Shown here: positions 34,650 through 47,904 of the stretch, in pieces | How positions within the stretch are numbered: the first letter of the stretch is position 1 | Layout: each line of letters opens with the position of its first letter | NCBI GenBank assembly: GCA_015832175.1 | Contig: WJXW01000007.1 | Coordinates: 1,426,001-1,490,000, forward strand | Length of the DNA stretch: 64,000 nucleotides | Direction of reading: 5' to 3' | From: Paraphaeosphaeria minitans | Taxonomy: Eukaryota > Ascomycota > Dothideomycetes > Pleosporales > Didymosphaeriaceae | Notes under the pieces: model-generated | Database searches by the model: none | Told to the model about the DNA's origin: nothing | Seen by the model: only the letters and a program-made list of their open reading frames with translations | Made by a program: the position numbers and the translations under genes

Positions 34650-35560
34650 TTAAAGAGATTAATATAATATCTATTTAGTAGAAGGTTTAGGCTTAGGCCT
34701 ATAGCAGTAGATACTCTATTATTTAATATAAGCTAGTAGGCTAGGAGGTAGTCTAGCTAGTCTATTTATCTAAAGTTAACTATAATATAGAGGACTAAAA
34801 GTACCTCCTAGTTTACCCTCTCTATGCCGCTATTAGTCTAGGGATAGTATACTATAGAGATAAGTTACTTTATTCTAGTTAATTTATATAGCGTAGACTA
34901 GAACTTCCTTAGCTAGTCTAAGCCTCTGTCTGTAATTAGTAAAGTAGGGAAGCTATAGAACTATTACTATATATTATAGGAGCAGGCTATATAATATTTT
35001 ACTCTTATAGAAGTTATAGCTTTTAGTTATATATACTTTAAGAGCCTATTAGTAATTATAAGCAGGTATTACAGTGCTGCTATAGAGGCCTAGAGGAGGT
35101 CTACTATAAAATGTATTAAAAGTTGCGCCTAGTACTAGTCTATAATTAGAAGTGGCTATAGGAGATTTTACTACTTCTACTAGTCTATATACGCTTCTAT
35201 GTAGTGGCAATTACGCACAAATTAGGTAACATTTTTAGATATATTATTCTAGTAGTAGTACTAGTAGATAATTTTAAATATTAAGTTCTTTTTAGGGTAG
35301 CCTATAACTAGAGACTTATATGTGCGCTATATAATAGTAGTAGTAAGAGGTTTCTAAGCTAGGACCTAAAGGACTCCTTGCTATAGGAGGGACCTATATA
35401 TACTAATTATATAGTCCCTAATTTATTATAAGGTAGTAGCTACTATAGAAAATATACAGTCGCTATAGCGTACCACCTTAAGCCTAATATAGTGGGGAGA
35501 GAACTTTGCTATAGCTATATCTTAGAGTGCCTATAAATACGTGTTAGTAAAGATTTAGGC
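34650..35560 (-). pseudogene. Gypsy G integrase
   Basis: Minus strand. P-T-L-L-I-T-D-R-G-L-D lies at about 34915-34945 (for 'xIxSDRGxxF') and Y-Y-P-x-T-N-S-G-I-E-R-V-N-x-E at about 34805-34850 (for 'HPQTDGxTERVNQ'). Upstream, at 34960-35200, the sequence fits the start of the core. Chromodomain not seen. Confidence 0.75.
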
Positions 35561-35689
35561 CCTTACTAGCGCTGTTAAGGATCGCGTCTACACTAGGATA
35601 GCCTAGATAGTTCTAGGCACTATTAGTAAAGCGTTTATTCTTTTTATTAGGCTATATCCTACTTACGCTGGCTTAGTGTGTCTAGTCTA

Positions 35690-36060
35690 GCCACCTAGGA
35701 TCTAGGCTAGTAGTAGAGGTAGAAGTAAAAGGTAGAGAGTAACTCTAACTATTAGTACTAGTGCTTACTTAATTCTTAAATCTTTATAAAGTATTTAAGG
35801 TTCTTATAGTCTATTAGAATCTTAAAGGGGCGTGCTACTCCTATTAGTTCTAGTTTCTATACCTATAGGGCCTATATAATTGTAAGTAGCTTTTTATTAT
35901 AAATAGTGTAGTTTTACTAGGCTAGTGTTAGGGCTATAAAGCAGTAGGCTATAAGGTGCTAGATCCCCTTAATATATTAAGAAAAATAGGCCCTAGTAGC
36001 GCTATCTAAGTAATCTACCTCTACTAGTGTGTTGCGCTCTAGGTCCTAGAGCGCTAGAAT
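35690..36060 (-). pseudogene. Gypsy G RNase H
   Basis: Minus strand. N-T-L-V-E-V-D-Y-L-D-S-A at about 36000-36035 fits the 'xxVVExDSSxxAxGxxLSQ' start of gypsy RNase H, followed by Y-F-S-Q-Y and L-I-A-Y-Y-F-I-T-L-T (for 'PVAYFSKKLTPAE'). Confidence 0.75.
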
Positions 36061-36299
36061 AGGGCCCTATATAAATATATCCTTTAGGGCCTAGAAGGCC
36101 TCTTATTCCCTAGGGCTCTATTAGAACGGGACCCCTTTCTTAGTAAAAGTATATAGAGGTGTAGCCTACGTAAAGAATTAGGAAAGAAAGTTGTAATAGA
36201 AGTTAGTAAAACTAATAAAGTAGTAGACTATACGCACTATAGAGGGGGCGTTCTATTAATTAATTACCTATATCTTTACTAGATTAGGGCGAATAGCCT

Positions 36300-37000
36300 T
36301 ACCTACTATAATAAAATACCCTAGGTACCTAACCTCTATTATTACGAATTTACATTTCCCTAGATTTATATATAGTCTAGCTTTTTATAGAAGTCCTAGC
36401 ACTTATTATATATAGTTCTAATGTTAGCGTAGGGGTCCTATTATATAGATAAGAATATTATCTAGGTAAGTTATATATATATTGCCTAGGGTATTCTTTA
36501 GAGCGCTATTAATATAGCGCTAGAATGTAGTAGGTGCCCTAGTAAGTCTAAATAAGACCACTAACTACTTAAAGAGGCCAAACTAGGTATAGAATATAGT
36601 ATAGTGTTCTTTCCCCTTTATAACTTATAGCTTATAGAAGGTAGCGTAGATATCTACCTTTATAAACTAAGTAGCCTAGGAGAGGGTGCGCAGTGTCTCT
36701 TTAATAAGTAAAAGAAAGTACTAATCTAGCTTAGAGATTATATTAATCTCCTAATAGTTAACGTAAAGACGCTATTTCCCCCTAGGCTTTAGGGCTAGAA
36801 GGACTAAAGTACCTACTAAAAAGGAGCTAGCTTATATTTAGCCTTTATCTATAAGTTCTATAAGTTGGCGCTAGAGTTCTACTAGCTAATTTCTAGACAT
36901 ACTATATAGTAGGCCCTAGAGTAGTCTTAGAAGGGAGCTGTTGGGGTCTACCTTAGGTAGATATAGTAGTCTAACGTGCCCTAGTGTAGTAGGAGGCTAG
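36300..37000 (-). pseudogene. Gypsy G reverse transcriptase
   Basis: Minus strand. A long near-continuous match: L-A-L-K-P-R-G-K-x-R-L-Y-V-N-Y near 36770-36800, I-K-V-D-I-Y-A-T-F near 36645-36675, F-G-L-F-K-x-L-V-V-L-F-R-L-T-R-A-P near 36540-36590, and the catalytic box as T-Y-L-D-N-I-L-I at about 36440-36465 (second Asp changed to Asn). Then G-K-C-K-F-V and L-G-Y-F-I follow. A typical fungal gypsy RT. Confidence 0.9.
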
Positions 37001-37612
37001 ATGCCTTAGTCTTATTAAAGATAGCAGCGTACTCTACTAGTTCTAAAAGAAGAGTTCTACTATCTTTAGTAAAAGCTAGCCCTACTATATTATAGGGGGG
37101 TAGAGATTCTACTATACAAGGAAGCGTTATTATAAGTATTTAAATAATATCCTAAAGTAAAGTTAAAAATACCCCTTTCTAGTCTTTATCTAGAGTATTA
37201 AAGGGTGTTACGTTATCCTCCTTATCTATAAGCGTAGCGAGGAGGCCCTACCTCTTTGCTACCTAGGTATTAAGGGTAATAAGACCCCTAGCTACCCTAA
37301 TTATAATTTTCCTACTATAGATATCTACTACTACTCTAGACTTAGCTAGCTAGGGGGCCCCTAGAATTATATTCTAGTAGAGGTTAGGGATTATATAAGC
37401 GTAAAGGGTCTATTACTATTTAGATATATTATAAGGCACTACTACTATCTCTATAATAAGAATCTATAGTAATAACCTAGCAGCCTATTTTAGCTCCTAG
37501 GCTAGAATTATAATACGCTATAGTAAGAGTAAATCTAGTAGTCTAGGGCTAATTACTACAAAGTATTTACACCCTATATTAATTAGGGCCTCTATATACT
37601 ATATACTATTAA

Positions 37613-37850
37613 TGTTGGTTTGGCTTAATCTATAATTAAGCATTTAAGGGTTAATAGTATACTATTATGTAAAGGATAAGAAGTAGGTTTAATTAATTAC
37701 GTCTTGTCTATTATATAAAGGGGCACTAAGGGCTTTATGAAGTCTCTGCCTCTTAGCGCTAACCTAAGTAGTGGGTCCTTATACGGGTCCCTATAGGTAG
37801 GTAGGCCCCTACTTTATCTAGTGCTACTTATACAATAAACTATATAGACA
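37613..37850 (-). repeat. LTR1, 3' LTR of copia C
   Basis: 238 bp, TGTTGGTTTGG...TATAGACA on the plus strand. Confidence 0.93.
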
Positions 37851-39164
37851 CTAGTAACTTTTCTTTTGTGCGATAGCCTATGTCTATTATACGCTTCCCT
37901 TTCCTATTCTTCTTTATCTATATAGTTGGCCTTCCCCTATTAGAATAGGTTGTAGGGTAGGTGCAGTGTTACTATATAGTAGAGGTCCTGTTTACACCTA
38001 CTCTTGTGTAAATAGGTAGTAATAGCTAACTTACTTAGTTTTTACCTTACCCTTTTATATAGTAGTAGAGCTGTATTATATAATAAGACTCTTTTTAGGT
38101 ATATGCCTTATACGTAAATAGAAGATAGGGTGTTAAGCAATATAATACTTAGCGCTAGGTCTTAGTAAGTAAGTATAAAAAATGTCTTCTAGCTCCCCTA
38201 AACCCTCTCTCCTTTATCCTACTTTAATGTACGTGTACCTTCCTCCCTTCTTACCTTATTCTTTTTAGTATTCTAGTGTCTAGTGGCTAGTGCTTTATTA
38301 CTAGTGAATATGTATAGCTTTTTTATATAATGCTAATTTTTAATAAGATATATATACACACACACATACTTGCTATTGTACAATGGCTAATAACACTATT
38401 AGTCTATTAGGCGCTAGTGCTTTTACTGCTAGTGTCTTTGTGCTAGTTATTATAAGCTAGACTAGATTATATATCTAGGTTAACCTCCCTACTAGTTCGC
38501 CTAGTATAAGGGCCTTTATATAGAGCCTAGCGGTAGATATATAATAAATCCTCTAGAGTATTTTTGTTTTTATTGTACGATACTAACAGGTATAGAATAA
38601 AGAGGCTAGGGTGGCCTAGATGCCCTTTTAGGATATTATTGTATAAATCCTAGTTAGCATAAACCTCTAGCGGTAGGCTGTTTATATTATATAATGTAAG
38701 GGATATTAGTAAGCGGTGCTTATCTAGTTGTGTGGCTAAGTTTAAAATAAGTCTTATGCTTACTTATACAGCACTACTAATACTAGTAATTAGGTGTTCC
38801 TAGATTATTATATAATTCTAGGTTATAAGTCTAGATTATGCAGCGCCTACGTGTAGAAGTTGTATAGTGCTTATTGTAAGCGTTGTGTATAGGGGGGGGT
38901 AAATATCTTTATCGCACAAAGGGGTAGGTAGGCCTAGTCCTAAGATATCTAAATTATTAATGTAGAAAATATATTCTTTAATATCTTTATACAATCTCCT
39001 ATAATGTGTTTCCTCTTTTATAATAAAACTATAATATTAAATTAGTAGTAGGGCTTATATAGCCTAAAAATAAATGTGTCTATGCGAAGTTATAGTAAGT
39101 TAGATAGAAGAAAAATTTTTTTTTTTTTTTTTAAAATAGTAAGTAAAATAATAAAAGAAATGTT

Positions 39165-40610
39165 ATGTAGTAGAGTAGTTACTCTATCGTGTGGTCCTTG
39201 TTAATTCTGTCTACTAAAGCCTTAACAGCAATGTGTAGTTTATTTGTTAAGATTAGTATTTAGAGTGCCTAGTTAGGTGCTTTCTTTATATAAGTATTAG
39301 TAGGATTGTTTTTACTATTAATCTACCTAATCTCTGTAATTTCCTGGTTTTCATATAACTCCCTAATTAACATAATATTAATTATAAGGCGTTTTTTGTT
39401 TATAGTGCCTAGTTATATAAGGCATTTATATAGGGATTTTAAGTTAGTACAGACTATAATAGGAATTAGGGGGATCTAAAGTGTTTATATAATCTATTAG
39501 AGTGTTATGCTTAATACAATTGCATTATTAAAACTACCTACTAGACTGTATAATTTGCTTACTAGAACACTTCTAGTTACTCTTTTGCACTTTACTAAGT
39601 TCTAGTAGATAATATTACTATAGATCTTAAAGTCCTAAGTTGTTGTGCGATGTTCCTCTGCTAGTATAATAATAAAGCTAAGCTGTGAGCTTAGGTCTCT
39701 ATTATTAGTAAAAGAGCTATCTATAAAGATAAATAGCTTCGTGCGACCTAGGTTAAGTGGAATAAATTTTAGTCCTCTTTGTGTATTCTAAATTTACTAG
39801 TTTAAATGCATGTTTAGTGCCTTAATATCTTCTTCTGTTAGTACTGTTATTTGCGCGGTAATAGATAGGTTAAATGTTACTTCTAGTTAGTAAACTAAAG
39901 AGATATATGCACCTCTTGCTTATTATATAATATATTAGTGTGTAGTGTCTTTGTTCTAGGGATTAATTATGCGAAGGCTTTTAGCCTATTTCTTCTATTC
40001 TAGGGTAATAACACTTTAGATAAATTAGAATTTACCTCTATTAAACTTAATTGCCCTATCTTGTGTTAAGACGCTTTTGTCCTTTGTATAAAACTTTGTA
40101 GTATAGAGCTACTCTTTTTCTTATTATGCGAAGCTTTTTATAACTATACTAAAGGTGTTATTAGTCTAGAGTCTAGTAATGCTAAACATCTTAGGTCCCT
40201 TATCTATAATAAGTAGGCATAGGTTGTACATTAACATATATATTCTTAGTTTCTCCTTATAGTGGTTGTGGTATGTTTTAAACTAGTAGAGACCTAATTC
40301 TACTGCGCTATATAGAGGTTGTATAACTTATAGAATTATGTTTAGTAGGAAGAAATCGCGTATTTCTACTAGTAGTTAGGCGTATAATGTGCGAAGAAGT
40401 TTATTAGTAAACTATATATAGGCCTAAGTAATGTCTCTAAGCTTAATGTGTATGTTATATAACTAAATTAGTGTTGCGGAAAGAGCTAATAGTAACCTCT
40501 AGCTTATACGCTAGATAGTAGGGGATTATATAAAGATCTCTTTTTTTTTGTCTAAATAGCTAGTAAAGACAAGTCTTAATTTCTTATATAGTTGGGTTGT
40601 CTTGCCTTTA
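39165..40610 (-). pseudogene. Copia reverse transcriptase and RNase H (copy C)
   Basis: Minus strand, co-linear with 28790-30255 of copy B and 5945-7390 of copy A. The P-L-Y block is at about 40300-40330. RIP stops are fewer than in A at several positions, but the frame is still broken. Confidence 0.8.
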
Positions 40611-41229
40611 ATCTCTTATACAAGACGTAGGTTAAAGATATAGCTAGGTTGTTTATTAGGGTTATATAATAAGATTTTAAAAGTGCTATTAGTAATAAGG
40701 GTATTTATTTCTACTATATCTAATTCTTTAAAGGGCTAGCTAGGTGTAGTAATAATACTATCTATATAAAGCTTTAGTGTAAGCTTAAAGTTATCCTTTT
40801 CTTTTTAGGTAATAAACTAGGTGTTTAGTTTTTCTAATCTTTGTTAAGCTTTACCTAATTGTGCAACTGTGGTAGTTTAGTTCTTTCTAGGTTTTCCCCT
40901 TAGTCTTAGCTTTAGAGCTTTAATTTGTGCGGCTATAGGAATATCTACATCCTATAGTTTCTGTGTACTATCTTTAGTTGCGTAATGGTATAGTTTAACC
41001 TATATATAGCGCAGTTTTAGAGGTCTATTTTTAAGCTCTAGGATAATGTCTCTTCCTTTAATACTTTTAATCTTATATAGTCCTTACTATCCTTTCTTTT
41101 CTCTCTAGGCTATAACTTTAGAGCCTAGTAGGAGTGTAAGGGTTTTCTGCGATAATAGGCTGTTTCTAGTGTTAATTATATAAGTAATTTTAACTTTAGC
41201 TTTGTCTTTCTTAAGCATTTTTATTGCTT

Positions 41230-41860
41230 TCTAAACTGTATTAGCTTGGGCAATTAGTTCTAGTAAGGGTAGAGAGTCCTTATTAATCCTTAGGTAGGCA
41301 CTAAAGACTAGGAGGGTAAGTACTATGCTATTAGGCCTAGCTGTGTTATTTAGTGCCTTTACTGCTATTTGTAGCACTGTCTTATTATTTATATAACTAT
41401 TAATCTTAGCTCTTAAGATATTATACGCTTAGCGTAGTAGTGTATATACTCTTTTAATTTTGCCTATAGTCTAGTGTGTCTCTACTAGCATTTGCCTACA
41501 TTCTGCCCTAACTATTTTTATACAATTCTAAAACTTGTTAGAAGCGAAGTTGGTTCCTAAGTTATAGACAATATAATCTAGTAAGCCTTAGTATATATTA
41601 ATCTAGCATCTTATTAAGGCATCCTAGGTGTCTTGTGTAGTTATTAATCTTAGAAATTAGGCTGCCTAAAAGGATGTGTCTATATTAATAATATATAGGA
41701 CATCCCTTTCACTAATTCGTACGACATTAATAATAATCTTATAGTTAAAGTATAAGTTATTTTAGATAAAGAACTTAAAGCGTCTTAGCGCTTAGTTGTA
41801 TAACTAGTAGTAGTAATAGAACTTTTTTACTTCTTCTAGTATAGAGCTCTCTACTTTATG
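41230..41860 (-). pseudogene. Copia integrase (copy C)
   Basis: Minus strand, co-linear with 27550-28170 of copy B. It is placed by alignment to B; individual motifs are poorly preserved. Confidence 0.6.
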
Positions 41861-42310
41861 CCCTGCCTAAATAAGAAGCTTATATAGTCTTTCTGTCTAG
41901 GGGTGTCCAAAATAGTGGTGTAGGTATTAGAGTTCTATCTTTATAAAGAAGAGAGCTAATTCCTTATTACTAAAGTTAAAGAAGGGGTAACCCTATTTTT
42001 ATATAACTAGGACTGTTATACTGTCCCTTTATATAATAACATCTAGGATATTATTAAAGTATACCCTAAGTCTATTAGCATCTACTAGCAATAGTAGGAA
42101 TAGTATTAGGGAGTTAAGGATATAGTAAGTTACTATTTCTATAGGGTTAGTAATTTATACAGTGCCTAGAGATGTCTAGGAACTTTGTCCTCTAAAGCTA
42201 ATGTTAGTAGATCCTAGTAACTAGTCTACTTTAGTAGTTAGGTTTTTGTGTAAGTAGGTAGTAAGCTAGTCCTTTCCTACTATAGACACTTATACGGCGC
42301 CTATGTCCTA

Positions 42311-42315
42311 GAGTT
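42311..42315. other. Empty site for solo LTR3 insertion
   Basis: A single GAGTT in copia C where copia A has GAGTT on both sides of the solo LTR3 (9096-9100, 9512-9516). It confirms the exact borders of that insertion. Confidence 0.9.
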
Positions 42316-42319
42316 TTCT

Positions 42320-44150
42320 TTAGTACTTCGTACAATACTAACTAGCTAGAGTGAATAGTTATATAGGTTTCTCTATATTCTTATTATCCTTGCTATATTA
42401 GATGTCTTCGCTAGTCGTGCGATAAAGGTAAGTAGTAGAAGTAAGGTATAAGGTAGCCTTCTGTGCTTCTTCTTTATTACTTTATTAGTCTTATTTATCT
42501 TTCTCCTTTTTTATATAATAGTCTTCTTCCTCTAGCTCTCTTTTAAAGTTAAGGATATATGCTTATATATCTATAGTAGAGGGTTTATGTTTGTAGAAGT
42601 TAGCGTATAACAATATATATTGCCTTCTAGCTTACTAGGTATCCCTTAGTAGATAGTTAGTAGACTAGTATCCTTTTTTATAGTATATAAAGCATTTCTA
42701 CTTTATGCAAGAGCTTAAACTTCTAAAGTTACCTCTTTTTTTTAGTCTAAAGGTTAATCTGCCTCTAGAGGGGCTAGATCCTCTTATGTAATTAGGATTA
42801 TTATATTGTTAATTAGTGTAGTACACCTCTTTACTATTTTAGAGAAACTATAACTTCTTCCTATTTTTAGTAACTTAAAGTAACGCATAAAGGTTGCTAA
42901 GTAAGCCTTCTACTATATTTTTAGGGTTAAATATAGCTTGTTTAAGGTTAGGATGGCCGCAGCATACTTATACAATAGTAGTGTATAGTTATAGTTTACT
43001 ACTAAAGTCTTGTCTAAGAGCCCTTTAGGCTAAAGTAAGCTTGTTAATTATTACTTCTAGGGCCTTATATAATATAGTAGCTAGATTATTTCTTTTATAG
43101 CGTTTAAAGGTAAGAGTAGTCTAGTCTATTTAGTACTAATTATAATTAACACTAGTGTTAAAGTGCCTATTTAGTCTGTTATATAATTTATTCTATAGAA
43201 GTTCTAATCTAATGTTGTGTAGGTAGTAGGTACTCGCACAATTAGAAAGGATTCCTAGAAAGATATTTATATACTAGTCCTATAGTATGCCTAGCCTATA
43301 GCATAGTTCTCTAAAGACTTTTACCTTATCTGCTAGGATGTTATATAGCCTACTAGTGTAATTATTCTCTTTACTCTAAGCCTTCTAAAAGAGAATAATC
43401 TTATCTAGCTAGATATAAGTATAATCTCCTAGTTATTAAAGAGACTAGGAGTGTCTAGCCTTTTTATATAATATAGTTTGTTAGGCAAAAGTAGTCTAGG
43501 TTTTAGGCTACTACTACTAGTGTGGCTCTATATATAGTGTCTCTAACCTCGCACGTATAGGGATGGGCCCTAGCTATACTCTATATATATATATATTACC
43601 TATAAATAGTGTAGGTTGTATTATTAGGATTATGCGAAGTAGTTTAGGTTGCAGTTATAGAGTTATTATACAAAGGGTCTATAGCTTATAGTTAAGCTGT
43701 AATAGTTTAAAGAGTTTCTTTACATAGGTGTCCTTTATTATAGAATTAGTAGCAATAAAGCCTTTTTTTATAAGAAAAGTAATAAGCTCTCTTCTTGCTA
43801 TATAACTAATCTTATTAAAGGTTCTCTCCTTCTAGTTATTAAAATCTTTAGTAAAAGAAGAGATTACCTCTTTACCTTTAAGGCTACTTGCGCGATATTA
43901 CGTAATTATATACACTATATAAGTGTTTAGCTATTTTAGAGAAGGGGGTAGGTGGCTGTGTAGATCTACTCTATCTACCTAGTACTTTTGTGCGATCTCT
44001 CCTCTTAAGGTAATAGCCTTAATATTTATTACTTCCTCTACTTATTAAAGTTATATTGCTTTATCTTCTTACTAAAGAGGTAGTATTAATTATTACGTAA
44101 CGTCCTTATGTTGTAGTTTCTTTAGGAAGTCTCCTAGTCTTAAGGCTATA
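42320..44150 (-). pseudogene. Copia gag (copy C)
   Basis: Minus strand, with the zinc knuckle at about 42658-42695 (here AGCATTTC keeps a CA lost in copy A). Same layout as copy B. Confidence 0.65.
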
Positions 44151-44170
44151 TTATTATTATCTTTCTTAGT

Positions 44171-44260
44171 TGTACGACGTGTCTGCGTTTAGTTATTACT
44201 AGTTTAATTATATAACGTGTTTACGTTTAGTTGTCACTAGTTTAATTGTGCGACGTGTTT
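44171..44260 (-). repeat. 38-bp tandem repeats in leader of copia C
   Basis: Two units (44171-44208, 44209-44246) and a partial third, matching 11373-11462 in copy A. Retained CGACGT cores show the less mutated form. Confidence 0.75.
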
Positions 44261-44281
44261 TTTAGGGTTGTGAATGTGCTC

Positions 44282-44511
44282 ACTATCTCTTTTCTTTTCT
44301 GTAGAATAGCTTAGACTAGATTATGCGACTCTTTATAGATGTGTGCACTTTATTTCTGCTTATTATACAATCTAAAATTTAATCTCTAGTAAAGGTACTA
44401 TCTCCTTTCTTTTCTATAGAATAGCTTAGACTAAATTATATAACTCTTTATAGATGTGCGCGCTTTGTTTCTACTTATTATACAATCTGAAATTTAATCT
44501 CTAGTAAAGGT
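44282..44511. repeat. 115-bp tandem duplication in leader of copia C
   Basis: Unit 1 44282-44396, unit 2 44397-44511, both starting ACTATCTC and ending AAAGGT. A, B and D have one unit, so it is private to C. The two units already differ at several C/T and G/A positions, so the duplication predates at least part of the mutation. Confidence 0.88.
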
Positions 44512-44601
44512 AATAATACAGAGCCTATATATTTAGCTTGTAGGGCGCTTTGTCTTTAGACCTTACTAGTTTGTAGTTAATTAGAATTAACTACTAATTA
44601 G

Positions 44602-44840
44602 TGTTAGTGTAGCTTAATCTGTAATTAAGTATTTAAGGGTTAATAGTATACTATTATATAAAGGGTAAGAAGTAGGTTTAATTAATTATGTCTTGTCTAT
44701 TATACAAAGGGGCACTAAGGGCTTTATAAAGTCTCTACCTCTTAGCGTTAACCTAAGTAGTGGGTCCTTGTGCGGGTCCCTATAGGTAGGTAGGCCCCCC
44801 ACTTTACTTAGTGCTACTTGTACGATAAACTGTATAGATA
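44602..44840 (-). repeat. LTR1, 5' LTR of copia C
   Basis: 239 bp, one C longer than the norm in a run of C near 44795. The last ACA has become ATA. Followed by ATTAA. Confidence 0.92.
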
Positions 44841-44859
44841 ATTAAGGAATATATAGAGG

Positions 44860-46100
44860 GTAAAAGTAGGCCTATTTATACCTATTCTAGCTCTAGCCAC
44901 TCTAACTATTGTAGCTTACCCTAATTATACCTCTATTAATACTATCGCGCTTAGCATCTATATTAACACTAGACTAGGGGCTACTTTTTTCTTAACTAGG
45001 TGCTTATCTTGCTAGACTAAAGTTAAGTTATAGTCGCCTAGAGTAAAACTATATTAGAGTAGGCTCTAGCTATATAGTTAGGCTTACTACAGTAAGTGCA
45101 CATACCTATATTCTAGTGTTACTAGAAAATATATTTAGGTATCTAGTTTAGGCGCTACTTACCCGCCTCTCTACTAGCTTAGGGCTAGCTTAAGATTAAC
45201 GCTACTATAAAAGTTATATAGACGTCGCTATTACTATTTTTAAGAGGGAGCTAGCCACCCCTATAAAAGGTAACTTAAATAGTAAGCTTATCTTCTAGGG
45301 CCTCTATTTTAAGGTCTAATGTAATCTGTAAAATTCTAGTAATAGTTATATTATAGTCCCTTTTAAGAACGTTATAGTTAAAAGTAACTATATAGATATT
45401 ACGCTAGATTATGTAGCGTAACTTACGTAGTTTCTTAGTGTTACTCTACTAGCTACTACCCGCCTCTACTAAGATTTATTTAAAGTAGACCTATAAGTTA
45501 GAGAAACTCTCTTTAGAATCCTACCTAATTATATTAAGGCGTGTTTTAGCCTTTTACTAAGTGTGTTTATTAGCGTATATAAAGGTAAAGTACTATATAA
45601 ACGTCTATAGGTTAAACTAGCTATCTACCCCCCTAGCTTAGTAGAAGGCTGCTACTATGTCCTAAGGACTATTATCTAAGTAGTCCTATATTAGTATCTA
45701 TTCCTCCTAGAGGGAGCTAATAAACTACTTATTAGCCTAGAGCTTATAGTCTATTATAACCTTCTAGACCTTAAACTAGGCCTTTAAGCCCCTCAACTTA
45801 GTTAGGTTTAAAAGTAGTTTATAGTGTAAAATTAGCTAGTCTACACTAGTAAATAGAGATCTGCCCCCTATAGTAGGAGTAGATAAGCCTAGGGCAGTGC
45901 TAGCGTAGGCCTATTAGCGTATAAAGAGCTTATACAGCTCTTTATTCTAGAGTTATAATATTTATATAGTAAAGTAGTCTTTGTCTCTAGCGGTAATTAG
46001 GTTCTATAGTTATTCTACTAACTTAGCGATACTTAAGGCATCTATAAAGGATTATTCTAGACTCTATTACGTTTCTCTATTCCTTTAAACGACTCTTTTC
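44860..46100 (-). pseudogene. Gypsy G gag with zinc knuckle
   Basis: Minus strand. The knuckle at about 45062-45105 reads C-T-Y-C-S-K-P-N-Y-I-A-R-A-Y, for C-x2-C-x4-H-x4-C with His and the last Cys now Tyr. Gag extends right to the 5' LTR at 46120. The protease region lies left of it and continues across copia C at 37100-37607. Confidence 0.75.
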
Positions 46101-46119
46101 TAGAAGACCTAGAATTTAA

Positions 46120-46311
46120 TATTATAGGCTAGCCTTAGAGAGTAAATAGAACTATAAGTACTAAATATAAAAGATAAATTCTAGGTATTAAGTCTCTATA
46201 GGGGGGTGTGCCGCTTATAAGAAGAGTTTTCCTTAGTAGGTCTACTTTTTTAGGGCAGTTTCTTTCCTTAAGATCTTTCTAAAGGCTAGGGCATAGCCCT
46301 AGCCTATTATA
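46120..46311 (-). repeat. LTR5, 5' LTR of gypsy G
   Basis: 192 bp, co-linear with 33388-33579. Followed by TTAAT. Confidence 0.9.
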
Positions 46312-46316
46312 TTAAT

Positions 46317-47904
46317 AAAGTAAGCTAATAGCCTATCGCACTAAATAACTACTTCTATAAGTTTAATAGCTATACCTAAGCTGCCCTTACCTAATTATAA
46401 ATTATGTAGATAGAAGTAGGGACTCTTTTCTTTAGAGGTCTTAGCTAAGACAATAAGACTATAGTTATATATAGAATGCTAATAAAGAGTCGCCTAAGAA
46501 AAGGTAATATAAATACCTATTAGGTGTAAGAAATATACAATTTCCTTTGCTAGTGTAGAGACTAGGATAAGGCAATTAGGGCTATATAGTAGGAGGAGAG
46601 ATAGGTTACTATAAAACTAGCTTATTCTAAAGCTGCTTTATTAGTAATCCTACTTATTCTACTACCTAGGAAGTTCTTTAAGGTACAGGAGGAAATAAGA
46701 ATAGGAGGAAATAAAGATTATAAAGAAGAAGCAAATGTGTAAGTCTAAGAGGTTATTATAAAGATAGAGGGACTTACTTTTACTATAGAAGAATATAAGT
46801 AATAGAAGGCTTCTATACCTACTACTACTAGTCTTATTCTTAATAAGCTAGCTAACGACTAATACGGTTTTAATAAGCTTATAGGGCCAACCCTTTATAT
46901 AGAACGTAACAATGGGTTATTTAAGAGCTTCTATAACCCTATTATAAACCCTAGTGCGGGTACTTAGGTAATTCGCGATTAGGAATACTAAGCCCAGGCT
47001 TATAGGACCTATAGAGAGACTAGGCACATTATAAAGGACTACCCCTAGTGCTAAGGCCTTATTAAAAGAGGTTGGTACTATAAAATCTTTAACACTAATC
47101 GCTAGTTTTTTAACTTCTACTATAGCCTAAAACACTTTTAGATAAAGAAATTCAGGAGGCCTATACCCTACTCCTAAAGAGATGGACAGCTCCAGTACCT
47201 ACTTAGGGAAATTAAACAGTATTTTAACATTACTAATAAGGGTTTAGAGAAGAATTTCAGCTAGGTGCTAGGCCTAGAGGGTAAGAAAGCCTTTGCTAAT
47301 CTTAAATATAAATTAGGCTAATCGCATTTTAGGTTAATAAGCAGTAAGCAGGGAGACTAGAAGCTAGAAATAGAAGTAATAAAAAGGGCTAAAGCCTTCT
47401 ACACTATCCTATTAGAGGTCTTCTACCTATTTAAAGAAGTTAATATAACTAAGGAAGTAAATACTACTAGGACTAAGGTAGTAGAAAAGAGCTTATAGGA
47501 ATAATAGAACTAACTAGGTATTAAAAGGGTTATAGGGGCTAGAGTGAGCAAACTAGTGTTAGTGGCTTAAATAAAAAACCTTTAGGAAAGAAGGGTTAGA
47601 ATTAATCCCTAGCTATAGATTAGAGAATTCCGCCTAGGATCTCCTCTACTAGTAATTAACAATAATAAATTAGTGCTATAAGCAGTAGTTATAGAAGTAA
47701 GCTAAAGGGCTTCTAAACCTACTAAAATAATAAAGGAGAGTATTGTCTAAGCTATGCTAGATACTAAGACTACTAGCAGAAAAAAGGGTGCTTAAATAGC
47801 CTTCGCTTCTCTATTAGATAAAGAGCTAGTTACACTTATTAATACCTTAAATACTAATTCTATCCTAATAGCAGCACTAACCTAAGAGGTAAGAGGTATT
47901 ATAG
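46317..47904 (+). pseudogene. Gypsy H gag, C-terminal part with knuckle
   Basis: Plus strand. It continues the gag interrupted at 33387. A knuckle at about 47010-47065 reads T-Y-R-E-T-R-H-I-I-K-D-Y-P-x-C, for C-x2-C-x3-G-H-x4-C with Cys-to-Tyr and Gly-to-Arg changes. H2 has the same region (59185-59839) but lacks ~370 bp corresponding to 46935-47310, which includes the knuckle. Interrupted at its end by the inverted solo LTR4. Confidence 0.7.

Larger units (their letters stand above)
37613..44840 (-). mobile_element. Copia copy C, inserted in gypsy G
   Basis: LTR1 copies at 37613-37850 and 44602-44840 with perfect ATTAA duplications (37608-37612, 44841-44845). Minus-strand coding, co-linear with A and B. 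It keeps more CpG and TpG than copy A and lacks A's nested solo LTR3. It contains a 115-bp tandem duplication near its 5' end. Confidence 0.95.
33388..46311 (-). mobile_element. Gypsy G (LTR5 family), inserted in gag of H
   Basis: 192-bp LTRs at 33388-33579 and 46120-46311 and perfect TTAAT duplications (33383-33387, 46312-46316). H2 shows the empty site with one TTAAT near 59180. Coding is on the minus strand; after removing nested copia C and one of its ATTAA duplications the element is ~5.7 kb. Domains right to left: gag with knuckle, protease region (hit by copia C), RT, RNase H, integrase. Confidence 0.93.

Noticed and set aside
33890..34770. Possible plus-strand gene in the 3' region of gypsy G with branch and acceptor-like strings
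   Set aside because: No donor, no recognisable domain and only one copy to compare; pyrimidine-rich tracts mimic acceptors.
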